Source: Candidatus Kosakonia sp. 282A-S69 (lineage in GTDB: Bacteria > Pseudomonadota > Gammaproteobacteria > Enterobacterales > Enterobacteriaceae). Taken from it: DNA of 64,000 nucleotides. The position numbers and the translations under genes are program-made. The notes beneath the pieces were generated by a model. That model did not search any database and was not told the DNA's origin. It saw nothing but the letters and a program-made list of their open reading frames with translations. Location: assembly GCF_029433855.1 (NCBI RefSeq), contig NZ_JAROAU010000003.1, positions 1,361,973 through 1,425,972 on the forward strand, written 5' to 3'. Positions 25,778 through 34,954 of the stretch are shown here, piece by piece (position 1 is the stretch's first letter; every line of letters begins with the position of its first letter).

Positions 25778-28555
25778 ATGACCAGCAACGAACGTATTCT
25801 CAGCCCGTTTACATTGCCAAACGGCGTGGAACTGAAAAACCGTTTGTTAATGGCGCCAATGACCACCTGCACCGGGTATTTTGACGGTACTGTCACCAGC
25901 GAACTGGTGGAGTATTACCGCGCACGTTCAGGAGCTATAGGCACCATTATTGTTGAGTGTTGCTTTGTCGACGATCTCGGCCTCGCTTTTCCAGGCGCGA
26001 TTGGGATTGATAGCGATGAAAAAATTGCTGGGCTAGCGAAAATTGCTGCCGCCATCCAGGAGAAGGGTTCAAAAGCCATCCTGCAGATTTACCATGGCGG
26101 GCGTATGGTGGAGCCGAAATTGATCGGTGGACGCACTCCGATTGCGCCGAGCGCGATTGCCGCACCGCGCGAAGGTGCCGCGACGCCCGTGGCGATGAGT
26201 GCTGCAGAAGTTGAAAGCATGATTGCCAAATTTGGTGAAGCCGTACGTCGCGCCATCCAGGCTGGCTTCGACGGTGTTGAGATCCACGGCGCCAATACTT
26301 ATCTCATACAGCAATTCTTCTCTCCTCACTCCAATCAGCGTGATGATGAGTGGGGCGGCAGCCGCGAAAACCGGGCGCGGTTCCCGCTGGCCGTGCTGGA
26401 TATCGCCCATAAGATGGCGCGCCAGTACGCAGATGACGCCTTTATCATTGGCTACCGTTTCTCTCCGGAAGAGCTGGAGGTTCCCGGCATCCGTTTTGAT
26501 GACACCATGTTCCTGTTGGAGAAGCTGGCCGCTCGCGGTCTCGATTATCTGCACTTCTCCGTGGGAGCGGCGCTGCGCTCTTCCATCAATGACACGACCG
26601 ATCCGACGCCGCTGATTGATAAATACTGTGCGCTGCGCTCAGAAACGTTGGCGCAGATCCCGGTAATGGGTGTCGGCGGGATCGTCAACGCGGCGGATGC
26701 GGAAGAGGGGCTGGATCATGGGTACGATTTGATGGCGGTAGGCCGTGCCTGCATCGCCTACCCGGACTGGGCTTCGCGTATCGCCAACGGTGAAACCCTT
26801 GAACTTTTCATGGACAGCACCCAGCGTGAAGCACTGAACATCCCCGAGCCGCTGTGGCGTTTCTCACTGGTTGAAGCGATGATCCGCGATATGAGCATGG
26901 GCGCGGCGAAGTTCAAACCGGGGATTTTTGCTGAAACCGTGCAGGATGACAGCAATACGCTGGTGGTCAACGTCAGTCTCGAAACCGACAGCATTGCGGA
27001 TATTACGCTGGCTGAAGGCCCGCTGGATGACGTCGAGTTTACCAGCAGCTTTGAAGAGATCCGCAGCCGCATTATCGATGCGAACTCGCCGCATGTTGAC
27101 GCCATCTCCGGCGCGACAAGCCAGAGCGAGGCGGTGAAAAAAGCGGTGTCGAAAGCGATGGTGAAATCGAGCAAAGCGCGGATCGCAGAAGAGGGCGGCG
27201 ATACCAGCGCGCCGAAAAGTTACGATGTGGTTGTTATCGGCAGCGGTGGTGCCGGCCTTGCGGCGGCGATTCAGGCGCACGACGAAGGTGCCAGCGTCCT
27301 GATCGTCGAAAAAATGCCGACTATCGGTGGCAACACCATCAAAGCATCGGCAGGGATGAACGCAGCGGAAACCCGCTTCCAGCGCGTAAAAGGCATTCAG
27401 GACAGTAAGGAGCTGTTCTACGCAGAAACCCTGAAAGGGGGTGGCGAGAAGAACGATCCTGCGCTGCTGCGCCGCTTTGTTGAACATGCTCCTGAAGCGA
27501 TTGAGTGGCTGGCACGTCGCGGCATCATGCTCAACGACATCACCACCACTGGCGGCATGAGCATTGACCGTACCCATCGCCCGCGTGATGGATCGGCGGT
27601 CGGTGGCTACCTGATCAGCGGCCTGCTGCGCAACGTCACCAAACGCAATATCGACGTCATGCTGGATACCTCCGTCGAAGAGATCCTCTTTGAGTCAGGC
27701 GAAGTGCGCGGTGTGCGTCTGCTGAACGAAGAGCAGGAAACCCTCAGTGTCGACGCGAAGAGCGTGATTGTCGCCACCGGCGGCTTCAGCGCCAACAGTG
27801 CGATGGTGGTGAAATATCGCCCCGATCTGGACGGCTTCGTCACCACCAACCATAAAGGCGCGACCGGCAGCGGTATCGCACTGCTGGAGCGCCTGGGTGC
27901 TGCCACCGTGGATATGGGCGAAATTCAGATCCACCCAACGGTTGAGCAAAACACCTCTTACCTGATTTCAGAGTCGATTCGCGGCGGCGGGGCTATTCTG
28001 GTTAATCAGCAGGGTAACCGCTTCTTTAACGAGATGTCGACCCGCGATAAAGTCTCGGCGGCCATCATCGCGCTGCCGGAGCACTATGCTTACATTGTCT
28101 TTGATGAGCACGTTCGCGCGAAAAACAAAGCGGCGGATGAGTATATTGCCCGCGGTTTTGTCACCAGCGCCAGCTCCCCACGTGAACTCGCGGATAAGCT
28201 GGGCATGGATTATCATGCTTTCCTCGCCACGCTGGAGCGCTACAACGGCTTTGTGGAAAAACAGCACGACGATGATTTTGGGCGCACCACCGCACTGCGT
28301 GCGCCGATTAACGAAGGGCCATTCCACGCCATTCAGATTGCGCCAGGCGTGCATCACACCATGGGCGGCGTGACCATCAACGCCGACACCCAGGTGCTTA
28401 ACAGCGAGCAGCAGGTGATTCCGGGTGCTTTCGCGGCGGGTGAAGTGGTAGGCGGTCTGCACGGTGGCAACCGCATCGGTGGCAACGCCGTGGCAGACAT
28501 TATCGTCTTCGGTTCGCTGGCTGGGCATCAGGCCGCGCTGCGCGCCAAACGGTAA
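25778..28555 (+). CDS. Soluble NADH:fumarate reductase (OYE-like / FMN-bind / FAD domains)
   Basis: A 925-residue three-domain flavoprotein. Residues 1 to about 370 are an Old Yellow Enzyme-type NADH:flavin oxidoreductase barrel (LMAPMTTCTGYFDG; HGANTYLIQQFFSPHSNQR). About 390-465 is the FMN_bind domain with the SGAT motif whose Thr447 should carry covalent FMN. From about 485 runs a fumarate reductase FAD domain (VVIGSGGAGLAAAIQAHDEG; final GNRIGGNAVADIIVFG). This is the architecture of the Klebsiella cytoplasmic NADH:fumarate reductase. ApbE, which attaches the FMN, follows. ATG 25778 has GGAG seven bases upstream; a GTG at 25766 is less likely. Confidence 0.9.
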   Translation: MTSNERILSPFTLPNGVELKNRLLMAPMTTCTGYFDGTVTSELVEYYRARSGAIGTIIVECCFVDDLGLAFPGAIGIDSDEKIAGLAKIAAAIQEKGSKAILQIYHGGRMVEPKLIGGRTPIAPSAIAAPREGAATPVAMSAAEVESMIAKFGEAVRRAIQAGFDGVEIHGANTYLIQQFFSPHSNQRDDEWGGSRENRARFPLAVLDIAHKMARQYADDAFIIGYRFSPEELEVPGIRFDDTMFLLEKLAARGLDYLHFSVGAALRSSINDTTDPTPLIDKYCALRSETLAQIPVMGVGGIVNAADAEEGLDHGYDLMAVGRACIAYPDWASRIANGETLELFMDSTQREALNIPEPLWRFSLVEAMIRDMSMGAAKFKPGIFAETVQDDSNTLVVNVSLETDSIADITLAEGPLDDVEFTSSFEEIRSRIIDANSPHVDAISGATSQSEAVKKAVSKAMVKSSKARIAEEGGDTSAPKSYDVVVIGSGGAGLAAAIQAHDEGASVLIVEKMPTIGGNTIKASAGMNAAETRFQRVKGIQDSKELFYAETLKGGGEKNDPALLRRFVEHAPEAIEWLARRGIMLNDITTTGGMSIDRTHRPRDGSAVGGYLISGLLRNVTKRNIDVMLDTSVEEILFESGEVRGVRLLNEEQETLSVDAKSVIVATGGFSANSAMVVKYRPDLDGFVTTNHKGATGSGIALLERLGAATVDMGEIQIHPTVEQNTSYLISESIRGGGAILVNQQGNRFFNEMSTRDKVSAAIIALPEHYAYIVFDEHVRAKNKAADEYIARGFVTSASSPRELADKLGMDYHAFLATLERYNGFVEKQHDDDFGRTTALRAPINEGPFHAIQIAPGVHHTMGGVTINADTQVLNSEQQVIPGAFAAGEVVGGLHGGNRIGGNAVADIIVFGSLAGHQAALRAKR

Positions 28556-28579
28556 CGCGTTAATGCCAACAGGCTGCGT

Positions 28580-28608
28580 CTTATCAGGCCTCTCACTGGC
28601 CTGATAAG
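28580..28608. repeat. Hairpin (REP-like) between fumarate reductase and apbE
   Basis: CTTATCAGGCC (28580-28590) pairs perfectly with GGCCTGATAAG (28598-28608) around seven bases. The GGCCTGATAAGCG core is that of enteric REP units. It has no U tract, so it more likely protects the upstream mRNA than stops transcription, letting apbE be co-transcribed at a lower level. Confidence 0.65.
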
Positions 28609-28644
28609 CGTAGCACCAGCAGTACGCAACAGAAGGAGTATGCA

Positions 28645-29607
28645 ATGTCCGCTAACCCGAGCTGGCGCTACTCAGCTGTGCTGATGGGCTCGCCCATTCT
28701 GCTCACGCTCTTTGTCCCGGATGAGGCGCTCGCCTCCCGCGTATTCTCCCTGATTAAGCGCTACGAAGATCTCTTCACCGTTAACCGCACCCATTCAGAA
28801 GTGATGGCGATCAATCACGCCGCAGGGCGGCATCCGGTTGCCGTCAGCCGTCCGGTTTTTGAGCTTATCAAATGCGCGAAAGCCGCCAGCATGGTGCCAG
28901 GCAGCGCCTTTAATCTGGCGATTGGCCCGTTGGTAAAGCTGTGGCGAATCGGGTTTAAAGGCGACCGGGTGCCAGAGGCGGGCGCGATTGCCGCGCGGCT
29001 GCGCATCACGCGCGTTCAGGACGTTGTCCTTGATGATGCCGCGGGCAGCGTCTTTCTTACGCAGGCCGGGATGGAGATCGATCTCGGCGCGATTGCCAAA
29101 GGATTTATTGCCGATCGGGTACGCGACTACCTGCATCAGCAGGGGGTGACAGAAGGGTTAATCAATCTCGGTGGCAACGTGCAGACGCTGGGTACCCCGC
29201 AGGGGCGGTGGTCTGTCGGCCTGAAAAAGCCGTTTGCGGAAGCAGACGCGCTGATTGGCACGCTGGAGGTCGCCAACCAGTCGGTTGTCACGTCCGGCAC
29301 CTATGAGCGCTACTTCGAGCAGGATGGTCGACGCTGGCACCATATCCTCGATCCGCGCAGCGGTTACCCGCTGGAAAATGAACTCGATAGCGTGACCATT
29401 ATCTCCAGCGACTCACTCGACGGCGATATCTGGACCACGCTTCTCTTCGGCCTTGGCGTCGAGAAAGGATGCCAGTTGCTGAAACAGCGCGAGGACATTG
29501 AAGCGCTTTTCGTCACCAAAAAGCGCGACGTGATCCTCTCTTCACGACGCCGGTTTAGTTACACCCACGTTGATGACAGCTACCGCTTTATTGACTGTAC
29601 TGCTTGA
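28645..29607 (+). CDS. apbE: FAD:protein FMN transferase ApbE
   Basis: A 320-residue flavin transferase that uses FAD to esterify FMN onto the Thr of SGAT motifs. The ApbE hallmarks are present: DLGAIAKGFIADRV, INLGGNVQTLG, VTSGTYERYF and HHILDPRSGYP. No lipoprotein signal is seen, so it is cytosolic, as required for modifying a cytosolic fumarate reductase; this matches the short ApbE of Klebsiella. AAGGAG lies six bases before the ATG. The last 20 bases overlap the convergent dcuR gene. Confidence 0.92.
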   Translation: MSANPSWRYSAVLMGSPILLTLFVPDEALASRVFSLIKRYEDLFTVNRTHSEVMAINHAAGRHPVAVSRPVFELIKCAKAASMVPGSAFNLAIGPLVKLWRIGFKGDRVPEAGAIAARLRITRVQDVVLDDAAGSVFLTQAGMEIDLGAIAKGFIADRVRDYLHQQGVTEGLINLGGNVQTLGTPQGRWSVGLKKPFAEADALIGTLEVANQSVVTSGTYERYFEQDGRRWHHILDPRSGYPLENELDSVTIISSDSLDGDIWTTLLFGLGVEKGCQLLKQREDIEALFVTKKRDVILSSRRRFSYTHVDDSYRFIDCTA

Positions 29608-30307
29608 GCAGGCTGTACTGCTCCGCAATCAGCTGATAGCGATAAACCGGACGCCCGGTGGCACCATAGTGAATGGTTGTATAGAGAATATTGATCTGCG
29701 CCAGCCAGATTAAGTACTTACGGCAGGAGACTCGGGAGATGTTGACCGCGCTCGCCAGCTCATCCGTTGAGAATTCAATCCCGGGATGGGCATCGATCCA
29801 CTGGCAAATCGTGCGCAGGGTCTGGGCCGTCAGCCCCTTCGGTAACCGACGAGTGTCTGCCACCTCCGGTGCGCCGCCGTGCAGCAGGCGATCAACGTCT
29901 GACTGCTCATAGTAGGGGTGCGCATCCATCAGCTTGCGCTTCTCGCGCCAGGTGGTGAGCGCCTCTTCAAAACGCGGGAACTGGAATGGTTTAATCAGAT
30001 AGTCGACCACCCCGTAATGCAGCGAGGTCTGAATGGTGGCGGCATCGGCGGAAGAGGTGATCATAATCACGTCAATAGCCCGCCCGCTGGCGCGAATAAT
30101 CGGCAGCAGATCGAGACCGCTGTCCTGCTGCATATAGACATCCAGCAGCACCAGATCGATCTCAAGCAGCGGATTATTCACCATCTCCTCGGCCTGACGC
30201 AGCGTTGACGCCGTGCCGCAGCACTGAAAACCGGCTATCTGCGCCACATACATGCGGTTCAGCTCGGCAACCATGGCATCATCGTCAACAATTAATACAT
30301 TTATCAC
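29588..30307 (-). CDS. dcuR: Response regulator DcuR
   Basis: A 239-residue CitB-family regulator recalled as highly similar to E. coli DcuR (MINVLIVDDDAMVAELN, GFQCCGTASTL). The receiver domain has acidic D8-D10 and phospho-acceptor D56 (LVLLDVYMQ), with K in YLIKPF. The C-terminal part holds the helix-turn-helix (FSTDELASAVNISRVSCRKYL). With DcuS it activates C4-dicarboxylate transport and fumarate respiration genes; the transporter, fumB and fumarate reductase here are the obvious targets. It overlaps dcuS by four bases and runs convergent into apbE. Confidence 0.95.
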   Translation of the reverse strand: MINVLIVDDDAMVAELNRMYVAQIAGFQCCGTASTLRQAEEMVNNPLLEIDLVLLDVYMQQDSGLDLLPIIRASGRAIDVIMITSSADAATIQTSLHYGVVDYLIKPFQFPRFEEALTTWREKRKLMDAHPYYEQSDVDRLLHGGAPEVADTRRLPKGLTAQTLRTICQWIDAHPGIEFSTDELASAVNISRVSCRKYLIWLAQINILYTTIHYGATGRPVYRYQLIAEQYSLLKQYSQ

Positions 30308-31920
30308 GCGTTCTTCCTTTCACTATCCCACGGGAGATGGACAAAAAATTGGGTAAACACACCGGGTTCAGATTCTACGCTCAGGGTGCCGCCAAGGTCA
30401 GCCAGCTGCTGGCTGGCGAGAAAAAGCCCGACGCCGCGGTTTTCACCCTTGGTGGAGAAGCCTTTGCGAAAGATGGCGTCGATATTGCCCGGCGCAATAC
30501 CCGGCCCGTCATCGCTCACTTCACCTGCCAGCCAGCCATCCTGATAATGCAGGAATAGCCCGACTTCACCCTCCTGCTGGCCGCTCATTGCATCCAGCGC
30601 ATTTTCAATCAAGTTACCGAGCACCGTGACCAGCACCGTCACCTGCTTCTCATTTGGGTTATCCGGTACCTGGCTCTCATCGGCCAGCGTCAGGGTAAAA
30701 CCGCACTCTTTTGCCCGGTTAATTTTGCCGAGCAGAAAACCGGCCACCACCGGCGACTTGATCTGATGCTGGATGGCGCCGATATCGCTCTGGTAGTTCT
30801 GGGCCGTTTGCAGCACATACTCCTGCAGCTTGTCATAGCGTTTCATATTTAACAGACCGAGGATGACATGCAACTTGTTCATGAATTCGTGCGAAGTGGT
30901 TCGCAAGGCATCAACATAATTGACCATACCATCGAGCCTCTGCATCAACTGGCTCACCTCGGTCTTATCGCGGAAAGTACAAATCGCGCCGATAATACTC
31001 TCCTGGCTGCGTACCGGTACGGTGTTACTCAGCAGCAAACGACCATTGCAACCCAGTTCACGGTCAAAAATAGGCGTGCCGGTCTGCAGCACACTCAACA
31101 GATCGGCCAGCAGTGGTTGATGCGTGCCGGCACCCTGCGTCGTACTGCTGAGCAACATGCGTCGCCCGGCATGGTTAAGCAGCGTCACGCGGCCTTCGGC
31201 GTCGACGGCCATCACTCCCTCTTTAAGGGACTGCAACATCGCCTGCCGCTGCTTAAATTGCGCCGAAATTTCATACGGCTCAAGCCCGAGCAGAATGCGC
31301 TTTAACACCCGCACCACCTGCCAGATGCCAAAAAAGCCCACCAGCGCGCTAAAGATGAGTATCCACATCGCCGCCTGGCGGCTGCGGCTTACCTGCTCGT
31401 CGACCTCGCTTAACGAAATGCCGACCACCACCACGCCTATCTGCTGGTGACGCTCATCATAAACCGGCGTAAACACGCGCAGCGCCGGAGCAAGCACGCC
31501 GCGGTTAACCGCCGCATTCTCACGCCCCTTCAGCGCAGGCTGCAGATCCTCACCAATAAAGTTCTGCCCGATCATGCTGGCATTCGGGTGCGCATAGCGA
31601 ATGCCCTGCATATTGGTCACCACCGCATAGAGCAGATCGTTTCGCGCGGCCACTGCCTGCGCGAGAGGCTGAATAACATTGCTATTGGGCGGCAGCAGCA
31701 GCCCGCGCCTGATTTCCGGCGCATCGGCAAGGGTACGCGCCACCGCGAAGCCCGTTGCTTTCACGCCGTCGCGCGTGGCGTTGCTTATCTGCCAGAACCA
31801 GAGGGCGCAGGCCAGGAGCAGCACGGAACCCGTCACGCTGCACACCATCAGCGTCACCATGGTGCCAAACTTCATTGGTCGTTTCCGCGGAGGTGTCGCC
31901 GTGGGCGCTCTCTGAGTCAT
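30304..31920 (-). CDS. dcuS: C4-dicarboxylate sensor histidine kinase DcuS
   Basis: A 538-residue inner-membrane kinase of the DcuS/CitA type. TM1 (about 17-43) is followed by a periplasmic PAS domain (about 45-180; the MQGIRYAHPNASMIGQ stretch includes expected ligand residues), TM2 (about 184-204), a cytoplasmic PAS domain, a dimerisation helix with H344 (TTSHEFMNKLHV) and an ATPase domain with NALDA, DDGPGI and RGVGLFL boxes. E. coli DcuS is 543 residues, so it is full length. It senses external fumarate, malate and succinate together with transporter partners; here the DASS protein might stand in for DcuB as co-sensor (inference). Confidence 0.94.
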   Translation of the reverse strand: MTQRAPTATPPRKRPMKFGTMVTLMVCSVTGSVLLLACALWFWQISNATRDGVKATGFAVARTLADAPEIRRGLLLPPNSNVIQPLAQAVAARNDLLYAVVTNMQGIRYAHPNASMIGQNFIGEDLQPALKGRENAAVNRGVLAPALRVFTPVYDERHQQIGVVVVGISLSEVDEQVSRSRQAAMWILIFSALVGFFGIWQVVRVLKRILLGLEPYEISAQFKQRQAMLQSLKEGVMAVDAEGRVTLLNHAGRRMLLSSTTQGAGTHQPLLADLLSVLQTGTPIFDRELGCNGRLLLSNTVPVRSQESIIGAICTFRDKTEVSQLMQRLDGMVNYVDALRTTSHEFMNKLHVILGLLNMKRYDKLQEYVLQTAQNYQSDIGAIQHQIKSPVVAGFLLGKINRAKECGFTLTLADESQVPDNPNEKQVTVLVTVLGNLIENALDAMSGQQEGEVGLFLHYQDGWLAGEVSDDGPGIAPGNIDAIFRKGFSTKGENRGVGLFLASQQLADLGGTLSVESEPGVFTQFFVHLPWDSERKNA

Positions 31921-32093
31921 GCCGAATCCGAATCATTAAACTGTGAAATGCTATTATCGCCGATGGGCGGCAATTCATAAAGGCGCGTGATAAAAGAGGA
32001 AAAAGAGCCGCGCCGGGAAGCGTGACCCTCCTCGCAAGCGAGAAGCGCAAATACCCTTATAGTGTGTGTGGAACCTTTAACAAGGAGCAGGGT

Positions 32094-33008
32094 ATGAGCA
32101 GTAAGCCAAACGGTTCAATGGAGGCGCGTCGTAATCGCCGCACGGGTGAAATCGACCGCCTCGCCACGCTGGATATGCTGACGCTTATCCATCAGGAGAG
32201 TGAAGAGGTCACGCAGGCGGTCACCGCCTGCCTGCCAGCGATCGCCCGGCTGGTTGATAACGCCAGCGCGGCGCTTAATCAGGGGGGAAGAGTGGTGCTT
32301 GCCGGGGCGGGAGCGTCAGGGCGGGCGGCAGTGCAAGCCGTCGAGGCGTTCGCGCCGGATAGCCAGCACGGGCTGCTGGCGATAATGGCCGGCGGCGCGC
32401 GGTCGGGGAAAACGCAGCAGGATCGCGCAGCAGGTGACTACGCCTGCGGCAGCGACGATCTGCAGGCGCTGGGGGTAACCGCGCGCGATATGCTGGTGGC
32501 GCTCTCCCTAAGCGGTAACACGCCGTGGATCGGTGGCGTGCTGCATCAGGCATGTCGCGCCGGTGCACGCGTTGTGCTGATCACCCGTGCACAGGTGTGC
32601 GAGGCGTCCCAGTATGCGGATCTTGTCATTGCGCCCGATACGGGTGCCGAAGCGGTCAGCGGCTTGAGCGAGCCGAAAGCGCAGCTGGCGCAGCAGCAGA
32701 TCCTCGCCATGTTTTCCACCGGTCTGGCCATTCGTTGCGGGCGGGTTTACGGAAATCTGCGCGTTGACGTCGCCCCGGTGAACCTGCACTGGGCTGAACG
32801 GCAAATCGCCGTGGTTATGGCGGCGAGTCACTGTACGCGTGAAGCGGCGAAACGTGCGCTGGCGCAGGCGAATAATGAGTGTCGCGCCGCCATTTTAATG
32901 CTGCTTACGGGCGTAAGTGCCTCGCGGGCGCAGGTTCTGCTGGCTGAAAATCACCGCCATTTGCGCCTCGCCATCGCCGGAGCGAAAAGTGAACGGGCTG
33001 ATGCCTGA
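32094..33008 (+). CDS. Divergent MurQ-like sugar-phosphate isomerase (SIS) family protein
   Basis: A 304-residue protein started at the ATG six bases after AAGGAG. It shows the MurQ/GCKR layout: EIDRLATLDML near residue 20, a SIS domain with GGRVVLAGAGASGR (64-77), and the FSTGLAIRCGRVYGNLRVDV segment aligning with MurQ. MurQ opens N-acetylmuramate-6-phosphate. The catalytic Glu is kept (E84), but the second acidic residue of MurQ is Asp (D115) in an altered motif, and the SRMKAGTAQK loop has become SEPKAQLAQQ. MurNAc-6-P etherase activity is therefore uncertain. No transporter or murP neighbour is present; it stands alone. Confidence 0.65.
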   Translation: MSSKPNGSMEARRNRRTGEIDRLATLDMLTLIHQESEEVTQAVTACLPAIARLVDNASAALNQGGRVVLAGAGASGRAAVQAVEAFAPDSQHGLLAIMAGGARSGKTQQDRAAGDYACGSDDLQALGVTARDMLVALSLSGNTPWIGGVLHQACRAGARVVLITRAQVCEASQYADLVIAPDTGAEAVSGLSEPKAQLAQQQILAMFSTGLAIRCGRVYGNLRVDVAPVNLHWAERQIAVVMAASHCTREAAKRALAQANNECRAAILMLLTGVSASRAQVLLAENHRHLRLAIAGAKSERADA

Positions 33009-33019
33009 TAATGCCCATT

Positions 33020-33050
33020 CGGCCGCTGCGTGCGGCCGTTATTTATTTTT
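33020..33050 (+). terminator. Terminator after the MurQ-like gene
   Basis: CGGCCGC (33020-33026) pairs with GCGGCCG (33032-33038) around a 5-base loop, followed by a T-rich run ending at about 33050. It lies 11 bases after the stop codon. Confidence 0.75.
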
Positions 33051-33269
33051 CCATTTAATTGAAATACGCTAAATTTTATTTTTCGCCTTAAGATAAATTC
33101 CCGTCAAAATAAATCCACACAGAGTACGCCACTACTTTTTTTAATTAAAAAAAGCAAAGAGAAAATAAAAACAAAATTATTCTATTTTGTGAATGATATT
33201 TTAAATTAACGTAAAAATACGTTAATATGCGTCACCACGAATCACTTGCTGTTATCTAACCGAATAATT

Positions 33270-34916
33270 ATGCCTGCAATGAAAAAAACACTTATTGCCT
33301 TCAGCGCTGTCGCGATGCTCGTCAGTTCAGCGACCAGTGCATGGGCGGAAGAGAATCAAAAAACCGACTTCCTGCTGATTGGCGGCGGTATCATGAGCGC
33401 CTCCCTGGGCACCTGGCTGCAGACCCTGCAACCGGAGTGGAAACAGGTGATGGTTGAGAAACTTGATGGCGTTGCGCTTGAGTCATCAAACGGCTGGAAT
33501 AATGCCGGTACCGGCCACTCGGCAAATATGGAACTGAACTACACGCCACAGCGTGCAGACGGCTCTATTGATGTCACCAAAGCGCTGGAAATTAATGAAC
33601 AATTTATGATTTCCCGCCAGTTCTGGTCCACACAGGTGAAGCGCGGTATTTTAACCAACCCGCACTCCTTTATTAATTCCACGCCGCATATGAGTTTTGT
33701 CTGGGGCGATAATGTGGATTATCTGGCGAAACGTTATGCCGCGCTGCAGCAAACCACGTTATTCCAGGGAATGAAATTCTCCACCGATCACCAACAAATT
33801 AAGCAGTGGGCACCGCTGGTGATGGAAGGGCGCGATCCGCAGCAAAAAGTGGCTGCTACCTGGACCCCGGTCGGCACCGATGTGAACTATGGCGAAATTA
33901 CCCGCCAGTTGATCGGTAGCCTGAAAAAGAGCAAAAACTTCTCGCTGCAAACGTCGTCTGAAGTGACCGATTTCAAACGTAATGCCGATAACTCCTGGCA
34001 TGTGACGATCAAAGATGTGAAAAGCGGCGATGAGCACACCATCGATGCGAAATATGTCTTTATCGGTGCCGGCGGCGGCGCGCTGAAGCTGCTGCAAAAA
34101 ACCGGTATTCCGGAAGCGGACAACTATGCGGGCTTCCCGGTGGGCGGCTCCTTCCTGATGACCGAAAACCCGGCGATTACTAACATTCACCGTCAGAAAG
34201 TGTATGGCCAGGCTTCCGTGGGCGCACCGCCGATGTCGGTTCCGCACATCGATGCGCGCGTCATTGACGGTAAGCGCGTGGTGCTTTTCGGGCCATTCGC
34301 GACCTTCTCGACCAAGTTCCTGAAGAACGGCTCCTTCTTTGATCTGCTGAGCACCACTACCACCAGCAACTTTATGCCGATGACCCACGTGGGTCTGGAT
34401 AACTTTGACCTGGTGAAGTACCTGATGGGTCAGGTGATGCTGAGCGACGACGACCGCTTTGAAGCGCTGAAAGAGTACTACCCGCAGGCGCGTAAAGAGG
34501 ACTGGAAACTGATCCAGGCCGGTCAGCGCGTACAGATCATCAAGAAAGATGAAGATAAAGGCGGCGTGCTGAAGCTGGGCACCGAAGTGGTGGTCGATCA
34601 GCCGAAAACCCTCTCTGCGCTGTTAGGTGCATCGCCGGGTGCCTCTACCGCTGCCCCCATTGCCCTGAACGTCATCAAGAAGATGTTCCCGGAGCAGTTC
34701 AACTCGCCGGAGTGGCAGAGCAAGATCAAAGAGGTTGTTCCGAGCTTCGGTCAGCATCTGAACGGCAACGTCGCACTGACGCAGCAGGTGTGGGATGACA
34801 CCGCCGCCGCGCTGGAGCTGACCAAACCGCCGGTTATCGACATGAAAGATGCGCAGGCCGCAACGCCGGCTGCGCCGAAGAGCGAAAACGCGCCACAGCA
34901 TGATATGGCGCTGTAA
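33270..34916 (+). CDS. mqo: Malate:quinone oxidoreductase Mqo
   Basis: A 548-residue FAD enzyme oxidising malate to oxaloacetate and passing electrons to the quinone pool. The FAD-binding [10 protein letters not shown] lies near residue 38; [37 protein letters not shown] and [14 protein letters not shown] are Mqo signatures. As in E. coli, a hydrophobic N-terminal segment (about 5-26) precedes it. The ATG at 33270 is chosen; 33279 is possible, and a TTG at 33246 would add eight residues; none has a strong Shine-Dalgarno site. The upstream 260 bases are very AT-rich. A strong terminator follows. Confidence 0.94.
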   Translation: MPAMKKTLIAFSAVAMLVSSATSAWAEENQKTDFLLIGGGIMSASLGTWLQTLQPEWKQVMVEKLDGVALESSNGWNNAGTGHSANMELNYTPQRADGSIDVTKALEINEQFMISRQFWSTQVKRGILTNPHSFINSTPHMSFVWGDNVDYLAKRYAALQQTTLFQGMKFSTDHQQIKQWAPLVMEGRDPQQKVAATWTPVGTDVNYGEITRQLIGSLKKSKNFSLQTSSEVTDFKRNADNSWHVTIKDVKSGDEHTIDAKYVFIGAGGGALKLLQKTGIPEADNYAGFPVGGSFLMTENPAITNIHRQKVYGQASVGAPPMSVPHIDARVIDGKRVVLFGPFATFSTKFLKNGSFFDLLSTTTTSNFMPMTHVGLDNFDLVKYLMGQVMLSDDDRFEALKEYYPQARKEDWKLIQAGQRVQIIKKDEDKGGVLKLGTEVVVDQPKTLSALLGASPGASTAAPIALNVIKKMFPEQFNSPEWQSKIKEVVPSFGQHLNGNVALTQQVWDDTAAALELTKPPVIDMKDAQAATPAAPKSENAPQHDMAL

Positions 34917-34923
34917 ATAAGAG

Positions 34924-34949
34924 AGGCGCACCGCGGTGCGCCTTTTTTT
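34924..34949 (+). terminator. Terminator after mqo
   Basis: AGGCGCACCGCGGTGCGCCT (34924-34943) is a perfect palindrome followed by a run of T to 34949. The convergent hydrolase gene ends at 34955, so it may serve both directions. Confidence 0.85.
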
Positions 34950-34954
34950 ATGTG

